Origin: Lunularia cruciata
Taxonomy: Eukaryota > Streptophyta > Marchantiopsida > Lunulariales > Lunulariaceae
DNA: 64,000 nucleotides
Direction of reading: 5' to 3'
NCBI GenBank assembly: GCA_948567375.1
Contig: OX419759.1
Coordinates: 42,436,593-42,500,592 of the forward strand
A program made the position numbers and the translations under genes. The notes below the pieces were generated by a model, which had not been told where the DNA came from, did not search any database, and was given only the letters and a program-made list of their open reading frames with translations. How positions within the stretch are numbered: the first letter of the stretch is position 1; each line of letters begins with the position of its first letter. Below, one piece after another: positions 10,022 to 20,905 of the stretch.

Positions 10022-13000
10022 TACCTCCAACTTAATATAGGTTCAATCAACATAGATTTCAATTCCATCTCTTACCTGTCTGTTGAACTCGTGAATGTGC
10101 AATCATTTTGCTTGTGGGTTTGGACATTTGACTCTATTGTGGGACAATGCTTGAGGACCTCTTAGATCCTTAGTGCATCAATGTCACTGGGTGTGTGTTT
10201 TGTGATTGTTGAGTAAAGTATTGGTGAGAAACTGAAAGTTGGAACACAAGTGCTGAGGTATGGGAAGGCAATCAGGCTTGGGATCTCTGAGGGATTGGTG
10301 TGATGCATTGAGATCCATGATGGCTATGAGTGTTGTAAGGAATCATGTGTAACTAAAAGCTCAATGTATCATGAACCTGCAGTATAGCAGTGAGGAGTGC
10401 CTTTTAGGAAGGGTAGAATGCTCTCATTGGCACTATGTTGTGCACTATTTAGGTAACTGCAAGGGAAGGACCCTCAGGGCTGATGACCAACATGACAGAC
10501 TGGATCATCACCTTCAAGAGCTAATGTAGTGAGATATCTTTTGTGAACAAGATTCAGTGGTTTTGTTTTTGCTTTGTGTGCTGCAGAAGTATACCCTACC
10601 CTCTTATGGGAATTGTCTTGCCCAAGAAGTTAAAGATGTAACAATAGCCGACTTCAGAGAAAGTAACACTTTCCCTTCACTACTAGCCAATTCTGAACCA
10701 TATCCTTGTAGGAACAATCTATTCTTACCAATTATACTATAAGTACGTTGACACTTGGTTGTCACAACTACCAAGGGAAAAACTAAATCTTCACATGCAT
10801 GAACAAATCTTCCATGAATTAGGCATGAACAAACCTCCCATGTATTTATTTGTTTCCAAAACTGTGAAAGACTAATGGTACCAACCAATACCTTGTTGTG
10901 TTGGCTGTCCCTTAGCTTCCAAGGTCCCACACTAAATGACATTGCACTCTCCAATATGGAGTCAACCAAATTGCAAGCACCTCTAGATGGCCTTCCTTGA
11001 GGCCTTAGAGTGAAACTCAAGGAACTAAAGGAAAGACTTGATTTGGAATTACCCTTTTCTAGACAAATTTATCATTTCTCATATGGGAAGAGGCCATAGT
11101 GTTGGCCCATAGTGCAGACCCGCCCTGTAGGAGTGCAAGAAACCAGGAACATGTTGGAGAGTTGCTTGAATCTGTGGTATCCTACCAAGCATCCCGTAGT
11201 CTTCTAATCTGCAGTATACTGTAGCAAATTGGTTGGGTCAACAAGGAGTTAAAGAAGGCAATGCATTCCATCCTTATGGACACAAAATCAATAATACACA
11301 ATTCATGTACCTCATACAGCAGGCCAACAACATGTGGGGTTGCCGCTTAGGTAGGACCTTGGAGTTGGCACATATAGATTGGTTCATAATGTAGTGTCCC
11401 ATGCATCTTCAAGGATTATCAGGGGAGTGATCTTATGAGAACATTCTACCAAATGAGTACACAATTCTTCTTCCATGTAAATAGAAACAAGAAGAAGTGG
11501 TAACCTTCTCCCTTCATTCTTTAAGCTTGCCTGGAGTAGAAGCATTTAGTGGGCTAAGCCATGGGGTGAAAAAGGTATTTTATGAGAATACAAATTGTGT
11601 GCAAGAATCATATATGGGAAATAAAAGTCTTTGGGCCAATGTTTACGTCAAAGACTACGAGAAGAAAGAGAGAGTATTGGAATGTGTAGTAGTTAGAAGT
11701 AAGCAACAAAAAGACTTAAGAAATGCATTGACATGAAAGGTTGTAAACATCTAGAAGATAATTATGTAAGAAAAGAGAGACACTTGACATTTATGACATG
11801 GGCTACAAATGAGGCAGCTGCCTCAATTAGTCCAGTGAGTAGGGTAGATAGGAAATTATGTTTAGGTTAACCAAAACTATTAAAAGGGGAATGCCCCCTC
11901 TTGTGAGGTCAATCTTTTGAGCACAAATATGTGATAGTGGAGGATTCCCCCAAAAGAAGAGAGCCTTAACAAAGTTGTGTTATTTTTACCCACGAGAGAG
12001 TTTGACCAGTGTAAAAATGGGAATTGGTTGCACTTTCCCCTGTGAGATTGTAACACTACTCTTCATCTCCAGGTAGATGGGGCCAAGCTTAATATAAAAT
12101 CCATAAAGGCCTATTTTAACTTTGTGTATGATGTGAATGAATAAGTGCATTCACTTGAAAGTTATGTGGTTTGTGTTATGAATCAGTGATCCTTGGTTAC
12201 TCATCTCACTTATCATGTAAGCAAGAGGTTGTATTGGGAACCTACCCTTAAAATTTGTAACCTAATTACTTAGTGACATACCAAGGGTTTGTGGGGATGA
12301 CAGACCCTCAAGCTGTCCTTGAGGGTGCATGTTTATGGGAGATTCCTTAGTGGAAGTACAACCAGCTACAAGAATCTTGACTACAATTCCTCCCCAAGCA
12401 AAGTGAATGGCCAGCTGTGCAAGGATTATACCATTGCTCCCCTTCCACCCATAGCATCTTGTATTCCCCACCTGGACTAACCTGCCAATACTCCATAAGA
12501 AGTAGAGTTACGGGAAGGAAATTGTTGTCAAAAGAAGGACACAAAAATACCAGCACAAGTAGCCCCAAATCCCCAAGTTACAACAACAAGGTCACCAGCC
12601 AAGGAAGGACTGATTATCAATAAGTGTCAAAATATGGGCAGCACAATCTAGGCTACTCGTATAATGGATGTGATGGAAATGGTGGGAGAGGATGAGCCTC
12701 CAATTCTACAAAGGGAGTTCACAATTCTGAACCTACAAGACAAAGGGATGAGTTAGATAAGTTCCTATCAATTGGAAGAAAAACATTTCAAGTTGGGGAA
12801 CAATACTTGACCTTCTACGGGAGCCAAGATTGTTATGGGACCCAAAAGTATGGATGAGAGTACAGAAGGGAAGTGACTCCTGAAGTGGGAATACGCTGGG
12901 GGGCCAGGTCTCCGAGAAGGAAACAAGGAAAGGGGACTCAACAAGATGTCCACTTCCAAAACAGCAAGGAAAGGAGGAGTACAATTACCCCCTGAAACAG

Positions 13001-14090
13001 TAGAACTGGTCAAGCAGTGGGCAGAGAGGTTGGTCTCCTTAGAAGCCAAATTCCTGTACTTCATGACAGCCTATTAGGCCTCGGAGTCCTGAAAGCCCAT
13101 AGTGAAGGTGAGGATCACCCCAAAATGAAGTATAAAGGAGTTAGAAAGTTGCACAAGGCAATGACAGTGAGGCGTGCACTTGAACAAGTAGCAGCTCCAC
13201 CACCGGAGTTCATCAAACAAGTCCCGCAGGATCCTCATGACATCCAAGACTGGTAACATCTAGTAGTTCCTCCAAACCATGGGTTGACCTATAACCCTAC
13301 CCCAGTTACCCCTGCTGCTGTTTATGTCATTCCAGGAACCAGGACTTATCAATGTTAATCAAATTAAGGAGGCAGCTAAAACATTTTATAGAGTGGATAA
13401 GAAGCGCTTGGCTTGGTATCCCTTCTTACCTTGACCAAATCTGACTCAAGACATGCAGAAGGAGACATTTGCCACTTTCATGTGGTCGCAACAAGAAAAT
13501 GTTGGTCTTCATCTACAAATCTACTGCTTTAACCTTACCCTCTTCATTGTGAGAACAGCAATCATTTGACATATAATGCTACAGGGAAAACTTGGTATGG
13601 AACAGTTTGCCATCCTATGGGCATATGGGATCTAGTTTTGGGAGCAGTGGAGGACCAGATGTGTACTACTAGTGGTGCAGGGTATCCAACTAGAGAATCC
13701 CTATGAAATAGCTTATCTAACAATATGCCTTCCATGCTTCACCTTGAGGTACTTAGTGTATTGCCTGAAGTTGCACTTTTTCAAGGTCTTCCTTCATCTC
13801 TGTGATCTCCTTATCTCTGTGCTTTATGTCTTTATGGTACTCCTCCCTCCGTTAATCTATCCCAAGAATAAGAGTTCTTCCCTCTGCATGTGCTCTCCTT
13901 GTCTCCGCATCATGCTTTGCACATCTCTCCTTTTAGATTGTTCCCCATTTTGCAGTCCTCTCCTCATGACCTAGACAGGCCGCCTTCTCATGATCAACTT
14001 CTTCTCTTACCTTAGTAATCTCACAATTTGTTGCCTTCTCAGCCAAGTTTTTGCCTTCTGCATCATGTGTAATGTACCATTTCCAAAAGG
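10022..14090 (+). mobile_element. Family C retroelement remnant, left copy
   Basis: From ctccaacttaatataggttc (about 10026) to about 11045 this is nearly identical to 62985-64000. From about 10740 onward it also matches the reverse of 30260-27890. Coding traces include 11497-11736 (KVFYENTNCVQESYMGNKS), which equals the reverse-copy frame at 29162-29467, and 12955-13080 (ETVELVKQWAERLVSLEAKF), resembling the IVKQWSEETLELRSKL start of the family B coiled coil. Bases 13770-14090 encode Glu/Lys-rich coiled coil on the opposite strand, so the element is rearranged. I see no RT or integrase here. The abrupt start inside the peroxidase intron suggests a truncated insertion. Confidence 0.6.
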
Positions 14091-14099
14091 TTGAGAATT

Positions 14100-15834
14100 A
14101 TAAACTGATCATATCCTTTTATAACAGATTCTTCAATGGCGATATTACAAGTATCATGCTCAACCAGGCTCCGAAGCCCAAAGAGTTCATAAAGTCGACA
14201 TGCAACACATCATAATACCATGATACATCTTTGCCCTTTCAACGAGTTCTAGATTGATATTATAAGATTTGGTAAAACATAAAGAGCATGAAAGAAAGAA
14301 GAAATTAATCGGATCCATATCTCGATCTTATTGTCATTGGACTTAAGATCAATGGATTTTGTTGAAGGTTCTCAAAGTTGATCGTTCACACTTGTATGTA
14401 TGAAAGGATAAAATGTTTAAATTTTATCCTGTCTTGAAGGACGAAGAACCATGAAAAGATAGATCGATAAACAATTGCTGTTTTGTCTAAGGTTTGAAAT
14501 CTCGTTTGGATCAGGTTTAAGGTCTAAGGTTTAGATCAACATCTACGCCAGTTTCTATCGTGCGACTGCGCGTTGAAGCGAATAGAGTCCCTCATTAACC
14601 CTCGACAGTCTGAAAAGCGGAAAGATGATTCCCCTACCATATACTCATGGAGACGGAGAACGGCCATGGAAGCTTATAACATGGATGAGCGGAACAGATG
14701 CAGACGACACGGAAGAAATGGGAGCACAACAGTGTCCTTGCTTCCATGATTACATTTTAAAAGCATATTCCCTTCAATTACATAGGAAGGTTCTGCTCCG
14801 TGTCCAAACCTGAAAACTCGGCATTTGATTCCCTTCGATACCAATGTATTCGAATTGCGCGGGAAACACTTCTTCAACGAAAAGCAAAGAGTACGCAGAT
14901 ACCACAGAAATGAAGAACTTGCTGCCAGGATTCTGCCTAAACTTGGAGTCCACGTCCCGCTTTCCGCCACAAGCTAGCTGGTTAGCTATTGCAGCGTCGC
15001 TGAAGAGGGAAGTCTTAACTTGGAATTAGATCTAGCTCGGGGTGCCGGTTATGCATCTAGATAGTGGCGGATTGGAGTTTCTTTTGTTTTAGACGATAGT
15101 CGTATACGTAGAGGAAGAACGTGGGGACCTAGGAGTGGAGAACTGCATGCAACTCTTCCACAAAGATAGGTACTTCGAATTCGAAATCTCATTGGTACAT
15201 CAGAAACTTGCCATCAGTTAGTAATGGTGTTATTTATGAGCGGACTATACTTGATGGAAAATGCAGGAAGGTATTCCAATTGGCCATCAGTTAATAATGA
15301 TGTTATTAATCCCTCACCGTATTTGATGCAAAATGATTGAAAGTATTAGCTTAGTAAGAAGAGGACAGTCCTAAATAGGAAAGTATTATGTTGGATTTGA
15401 GCTCGGAGGACCGGTTCATTCAGATTCAGGCAGTGGGGGAATGGAGGTCCTTTACAATCCTAAGAATAGATCGGACCTGTGAGCCATTCATTATTGTAGA
15501 AAAAATGAACCTACACAATTGGTTATTTCTACAGCTAATGAGTGACGAATATGCTACGTCTAGAGTGTTGATTACTCACATACCCTACTAGCCTTCGTGT
15601 AGCGTGGATCGACCGTCGGTTGGCGGTGGGCTCCTCTCTACCAATTGTTAACCAGTGTAACACTCCCACTATTCTCTCAGTGTACATTCATCTTTGTTGT
15701 GCGCTCTACTCCATATCCTACCAGTTTCTCCAATTGGGTAAGCTAGTACGGAGTCAAGAGGGTGCTCTCAGTTCTTCTGAATTCTGCACAATTTCCTTGC
15801 AACGCTTGTACCCCTGTCGGTCATCTGTTGTCCA
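14100..15834 (+). promoter_or_regulatory. Upstream region of the LBD gene, duplicated in the right arm
   Basis: This low-copy region has many CG dinucleotides and leads straight to the LBD ATG. It is matched throughout by 25995-27880 in reverse. Open frames inside it (14625-14813, 14844-15029, 15388-15591, 15620-15922) do not stay open in the right-arm copy and look random. A pyrimidine-rich stretch and a CCAAT just before ATG are visible, but no convincing TATA box. Confidence 0.5.
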
Positions 15835-16491
15835 ATGGCTAACCGGTCTCCTTGTGCTGCCTGCCGACTTATGCGCCGCAAATGTAACGAGGATTGCGCC
15901 TTTTTCCAGTATTTTCCTCTAGAATGTCAACCGAGATTTTCAGTTCTTCACAAGGTATACGGAGCAAGTAACACTGCGAAACTCCTGAACCGTCTCCCAT
16001 CGGCGTGTAGGGCACAATGCGCATGGACCTTGGCTGAAGAGGCCACGATGCGTATGCAAGACCCGCCTAGAGGAGTAATCGGGTTTATAGAAGATCTCGC
16101 CACTTTGCTCGAGCTGGTAACGGCTCAGCTCACTGGAACACGAGGTGAATTGGATAGTGAGGAGATGCAAGAGAGGGAGGAGCTCAAGGCAGTGGAGCAA
16201 GAGAATAATATAACGAGTGGGTTCACTTCACACCTTCAAGCACCATTCGGGAGCTTTCCACCTTCACGCATCATTCGTGGAATTTCCCAAGGAACGATGA
16301 GGCTTCCGAATGGAAATTTCGGAAATAACACAGTGCCGCTGGAGGTTGGGATATCCAGTCAAACCTGTGGATTTCCGGAGTTGGGGAACATCGCGCAGCC
16401 TGGATGTGGCCATCCAGGCTTCTCGATAATACCTTTTAGAAATCAGTGGGCAGATTTGAGTGCAGGTAACGGGGGATCTAACTGGGAATGA
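15835..16491 (+). CDS. LOB-domain (LBD/AS2-type) transcription factor, class I
   Basis: LBD proteins are plant-specific nuclear DNA-binding regulators of organ boundaries, roots and cambium. The 218-residue frame has the full LOB domain at residues 5-105. The C block is CX2CX6CX3C (C7, C10, C17, C21), the GAS block includes HKVYGASN (39-46), and the DP pair needed for binding is D76-P77. A V81-L88-L92-L99 series matches the LX6LX3LX6L coil of class I, with Val replacing the first Leu. The remainder is rich in Gly, Pro and Asn, as is typical of the variable C-terminus. The first ATG gives MANRSPCAACRLMRRKC, a normal LBD start. No intron interrupts the frame, although many LBD genes have one. 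It differs from common LBDs in extra Cys residues (C31, C58, C62). It lies in the left arm of the inverted duplication and is absent from the right arm. Confidence 0.93.
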   Translation: MANRSPCAACRLMRRKCNEDCAFFQYFPLECQPRFSVLHKVYGASNTAKLLNRLPSACRAQCAWTLAEEATMRMQDPPRGVIGFIEDLATLLELVTAQLTGTRGELDSEEMQEREELKAVEQENNITSGFTSHLQAPFGSFPPSRIIRGISQGTMRLPNGNFGNNTVPLEVGISSQTCGFPELGNIAQPGCGHPGFSIIPFRNQWADLSAGNGGSNWE

Positions 16492-18640
16492 GAAGTTCGA
16501 CCTCAACACAGCACAGAAGTTTCTACAGAGTTTCAGAAGACAGATCAGAGGAGAGTAAGAGGCGATAATTTCGACCACGACGTTGGTGGAGGAGTCTCCT
16601 GTCCACATGTGTCACGGTCCTTAAGGCTCCCGTTTCCATGTGGTATAGGGCCCAGGAAAAGAGGCTTTGAAGAAGTCACTTGGTTAAGTGCTGTGTCTTG
16701 CATCTCACCAGCATCATGCGACCTAACAACCGAGAGTCATGAGCTTCAAACCCGAGTGCAGAAAGGAGATCCAAAACAGAGATCTGTGATAACCAAAATT
16801 GGGCTCCAGGCATGGGAGACGCTTAACAGACTCTTTGAAGAGCAAAAGCACCGGCAGAAATCTTTTGTATCTTATCTAAGGCAGAGCTGGCAGGGACAGA
16901 CAAAAGTCCAATGTTAATACGGTGCCAGCAAGTGATAAGTCGATAAGATGCTGTTTTAGTGAGTAGATAGACGGTAGGAGAGTGCCATGGAATTAGTGCT
17001 AGTGCTGGATATAGGATGCCGAGATTATAGGTGCAGAGAAGTTACATGTAATTTCAGGCTGTGACCAGCTAAACGAGAAAATAAAATCAACGATGCACAG
17101 ATAAAGTTGATAGATTTGTAAGAAATTGGATGCACTGTCAAATGTGTTTGATTCCAGCTTCAAAATTTAATCCAATCTGTGAAGCTGAAGAAACGTACGA
17201 AGCATTTTTAAATTTAGGAGATCAGAATTGATGGTTGATCTTTGTTGTTGCTTTTCTTATTCTGCGTTTAGTTTTCTAGATTATGAGATCACCCACCGCA
17301 GTTGGAAAGACTTCGAGATAGATTTTGTGATAATGTTAACAATTGGGTTCTGTAGGCACGCAGGAACATTAACATTGTTCAAAGAATGACACATGCCCTT
17401 GCGAGGCCCCAAATCATGAATAGAAACGGGATTCCTTGACGCTGGATCCCTGGTAGCACGTGTACATCCGTAGTGATTCACAGAATTTCAGTTCATGTAC
17501 ATATAGCTCACACTAGTCGTACTCCCGAAGTACTTGCGGAATGAAAATGAACGGAATGCGGTTTTTTTCCCCTGGGTATGTCCTAGCTCGAGCGATACAT
17601 CCCACATACAGCATTAACTGTGGAGCATATATAACAATATCGGAACAACTTGGAACACCCTTAATTCAGTGGCAATGTTCCAGTTGTGCCATTCTTCTAG
17701 ACGACTAGTGACCTAGCATAACACCTCGACACCTTAGCTCACGGTTATATGTGTTCGCAAGTCACAACTAGCTATAGCAAACACCAATTATTGAATGAGA
17801 TTCAGAATTCTTAATCCAGAATGATTTGTCCGATTTACTGGATTCATAAATGGTGCACTGTCAGTGCGACTGCGTTATACCAACTGTTAGTTAGCTATAG
17901 AGAGTGCGACATGTATACGAGATACGTGTGGATGACTTAGACGAGTCATTCTGGTAGTCCGATGCCAGTTTCTTACATGATGACCAATAGTAGCCGAGTA
18001 AAGATCCGATGTCTTTTGATGTCGATTATCGTATCGACCTTCTGGATTATTTCCGGAGGCACATCCATTATTTTGAAATGAATCAGTGGAGGAATGGACT
18101 TGCTTCTCACCCCCACCAGTTTCAGGCATTGGAGAATCATCCATTTGAGTTCAGGATATGGAATCAGCGGAGTTGCTCTGATCCTGCGTAGAGTTTACAC
18201 TCTTACTGGATTGGAGCGGCGCAGATGGTGTGTTCTTGGGTGCTATGTTTCTCGATTTTCAATCATAATCTTGCCCGCATGAGAGTACAGGATACAAAAC
18301 AAACGTGTATGTTGTCCACCTAGACGACGCGATACATAGGATATCAACGATTCTTTGACGTGGGTATCTTTTGATTGCCTCCAGAGAGCTACACTGAAAA
18401 TTATTGGACATGTCTTAAATCTACTCCACGATTCCTGTAATACAGTACATGGAGTATCCCGGCGGCTGCCATATCTGAATAGGGGTACCTGTTCATATTT
18501 GCAAACAACACTATGAGACGTTCCATCTAGTTGATTGGTGTTGCTCATTGGAGTACTTAGAATCAGACATCAACACTGAGATGGACCAAAGACCATGCCT
18601 GGTCTTTGGTTGCATATTTATCGTACCTAGATCCATTACT
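16492..18640 (+). other. LBD downstream region, present only in the left arm
   Basis: This CG-containing low-copy sequence is missing from the right arm. It should include the 3' UTR. A 102-codon frame at 16609-16917 begins at an ATG but matches nothing I know. Overlapping frames near 17887-18282 on both strands also look random. I see no TE motif. Confidence 0.45.
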
Positions 18641-18903
18641 TCTGTTCTGCTAATCATGACGAGAACTAAAGAATCATGGCTCAAGTTCTCTTGTTAGGGT
18701 TCGTAAGAAAGAAATGAACTGGTCCTAACGAATCGGAGAATGGATAGAGTTTCTGTAGCTGTTAATAGTAATGCACACCTACAGAACTGGAATCATTCTG
18801 GATTGTACAACGCCTGATAGGTCTCAATTGCAAGACTACTGGATACCCGATTCATTGAATCGAAGACCACCTTCAGTTTAATAATGTTCCTCTACAATGA
18901 TGG

Positions 18904-18929
18904 TATATCCTATTTGTATATCCTATTTG
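18904..18929. repeat. 13-bp tandem duplication specific to the left arm
   Basis: tatatcctatttg occurs twice in a row. The reverse copy near 25725-25745 has it once, so it arose in this arm after the inverted duplication, or one unit was lost from the other arm. Confidence 0.75.
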
Positions 18930-19096
18930 CGGATGTAACTTGTGACTTATCCGTCCTGAAATATAAGCAAGAGCTTGCCCTTTTCGTATAAGGTACAAGT
19001 TTACATAGAAATCATCGAACAAATTATTAACGGCTGAGTTTTAATGATTGTTCACTCGCTAAAGCTCTCACCATTTGACGAGGTACCACCCAAAGA

Positions 19097-19162
19097 AGGG
19101 CATGGGGCTGGATTGTGCCAAACGAGTGACTCCGTTCGTTTTGCACAATCTTGTCCCATGCC
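19097..19162 (+). other. Near-perfect hairpin, possible small-RNA precursor
   Basis: GGGCATGGGGCTGGATTGTG on the 5' side pairs with CACAATCTTGTCCCATGCC on the 3' side, and CAAACGA with TTCGTTTTG, leaving a loop of a few bases. The stem is about 28 bp with few mismatches. The right arm keeps most of it (reverse, about 25503-25570) with decay at one end. A 22-nt 3'-arm product starting TTGCACAATC and ending CCCATGCC would share the CCCATNCC end of the miR482/2118 family, but the rest does not match well. It may also be a simple inverted repeat. Confidence 0.3.
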
Positions 19163-19165
19163 GTC

Positions 19166-20556
19166 TTTACTACAAAGAGAGAATGCGGTTGTTCTTTGAA
19201 GCACATTGCTCATGGAGCATAATCTATCTACTCCACATCTGGTTTGTGGTTGTACAATTGATTAGTCTCTATAAATACTTCTCTTCGATGGATGCATAGA
19301 TATACATTTCTACATCATTATCATTATTCTTGTTCTATCAATCGTTCTCTCCTGCATCTACTATGGCTTGTTCTGTAGTCTCTATCTTTAACAATCCTTT
19401 AAGTCTCTCTGATTTGAAAACAATCATTATCTTGCATTTCCAAATCAATAAATTGTACTCATTGAATCAACTAATGTATACTATATCTCCTTGTTCCCAT
19501 TGTGTTCCAATTTTCTCTCAGATCTGAAAAATCTCTTCTAGTATCTCAGTGTCTCTGCATTTCGAAAAAAAGCTTCTATCACTCTCGATGCATTGCGAAA
19601 TGTGTATCCATAACCTTCAAACACTTTCATAAATACCGATGCAAATCTATGTCACATTTACAACATACAACAAACACAAAAAAGACACAAAATACTTCCT
19701 CTTATTGCAAATTTAGTTGCATGAAGTGAGGAATGGAAAACCTGTAAGCTAGTATGCAGGTTCTAAGTTAATGAAAGATTTGATCGTGTTGCTTGGCCTG
19801 CTTCTCCAAATTACTACTCTCTCGATCTTGCTGCTCAAGCTTCTTCATTAAACTGCAAACATCTTGATGAAATAAACGACTTTCTCAAAGGCACGACCTT
19901 AATACTCTAACTCTAACTAATTGAATATTAGGTGCTATCTATAAACTCTTAACAGCTCTTGGATAGGTACATAAACTCTTAACACCTCTGGGATAGGTAC
20001 ATGCTATATCAATAATATATGTACTTCTCTCTGACAGGTACTCTCAACAAGGGATTTGGGGGTAATGTAAAAAAGCAGTAACTATTTGTACAGTACTTGA
20101 GGAAAAAGTTGATGGACGTGATAAGTGTATGCGATAAGGGATATTTTATGGTACCCGGACTACATCCACCCTCACTAGATCAGAAGAAGAAAGATGATTA
20201 GTTATATTTTATGGTAGATTGAGGCTTACCGATGGGTTTCTAAGCTTTTGTTAGAAAGAAATAATGAATATTCCACAAGTTAATATTCTTCCACCTCTAA
20301 AATGACTAATTATATTATAATTAGCTCTAACTAATCTAAGCATCGTAAACACGTAAACATCAACCCACCATTGAAATAGAAATTTCTTCCAAACAATGCA
20401 GGCTGGACTACAAACGAGTAAATTTCTTTTTCGTATTCGTACTATTCATATATGTAAAAGTCTTCTTTTACAATACCCTAACAGAAATCTTGCGGACAGT
20501 GGTTCGGGGTCCGAACAGAAATTCGTAAATTTCCCATTTGAATCCCCCGATGTCCT
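19166..20556. other. Spacer between inverted arms, with a 30-bp tandem repeat (19941-20000)
   Basis: No gene is recognised. Two exactly adjacent 30-bp units (ataaactcttaacagctctt...) lie at 19941-19970 and 19971-20000, differing at two or three bases. A short inverted repeat, GTTCGG-GGT-CCGAAC, lies at 20502-20516. Frames at 19075-19299, 19330-19527 and 19502-19729 are low-complexity or AT-driven. Confidence 0.5.
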
Positions 20557-20905
20557 TTAAAACATGGAACTCGTGTCACCGTCCACGGAGCGATCCTCAG
20601 GCAATCGTCGGGGCTTCCCGATGATTGCCTTCCCAATCACGCTGGGGAAGGGCCTCCAAATCTCCCTCCAAATCTCCCTGGGGGCGGAGTCTCTTGCGAG
20701 AAAGTGCAGGTTGACCACAGTGGCCACGGTTACCTTGAGGCCCAGATGGAGTCCGTGGTTAACAACAACAACCCGGTTGCCTTCGGTCAAGCACCGACTA
20801 TTTCGGGCGGAAAGCAAACCATCTCCGTACCAAAGATGCGTGGTGCCCTTGGGTGTTGGGAAGTTGCGTCTTCACCTATATGTACATGCAAAGGGTTCGT
20901 TCTGA
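20557..20905. other. GC-richer stretch with overlapping open frames on both strands, unidentified
   Basis: An 86-codon frame on the minus strand (20557-20817) and a 113-codon frame on the plus strand (20564-20905) overlap almost completely. The stretch is clearly richer in G and C than its surroundings and has an internal tandem piece (aatctccctcc repeated at about 20659-20680). The minus frame contains REIWREIWRPFPSVIGKAI. I do not recognise either product. It may be a decayed exon or simply a GC-rich patch. Confidence 0.25.

Larger units (their letters stand above)
10740..19165 (+). repeat. Left arm of a large inverted duplication
   Basis: Pieces of this arm reappear in reverse at 25497-30260: 10780-14090 with 30260-27890, 14100-15837 with 27880-25995, and 18641-19165 with 25994-25497. 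The order is the same throughout and similarity is high by eye, about 85-95 percent depending on the stretch. The arm includes the junction between family C sequence and the LBD upstream region, so that junction existed before duplication. The right arm lacks about 12883-13772 and exactly 15838-18640. Confidence 0.85.

Noticed and set aside
11497..11736. Possible stand-alone gene
   Set aside because: It recurs in the reverse copy at 29162-29467 within family C repeat sequence, so it belongs to the repeat.
13672..13974. 100-codon hydrophobic plus-strand ORF
   Set aside because: Antisense of coiled-coil sequence of family C; a counterpart exists in the right arm with a different extent.
15620..15922. 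100-codon ORF overlapping the LBD start
   Set aside because: It overlaps the LBD frame out of register and is not kept open across both arms.
16609..16917. 102-codon ORF after the LBD gene
   Set aside because: No recognisable domain; most likely in the 3' flank. Noted within the flank entry instead of being called a gene.
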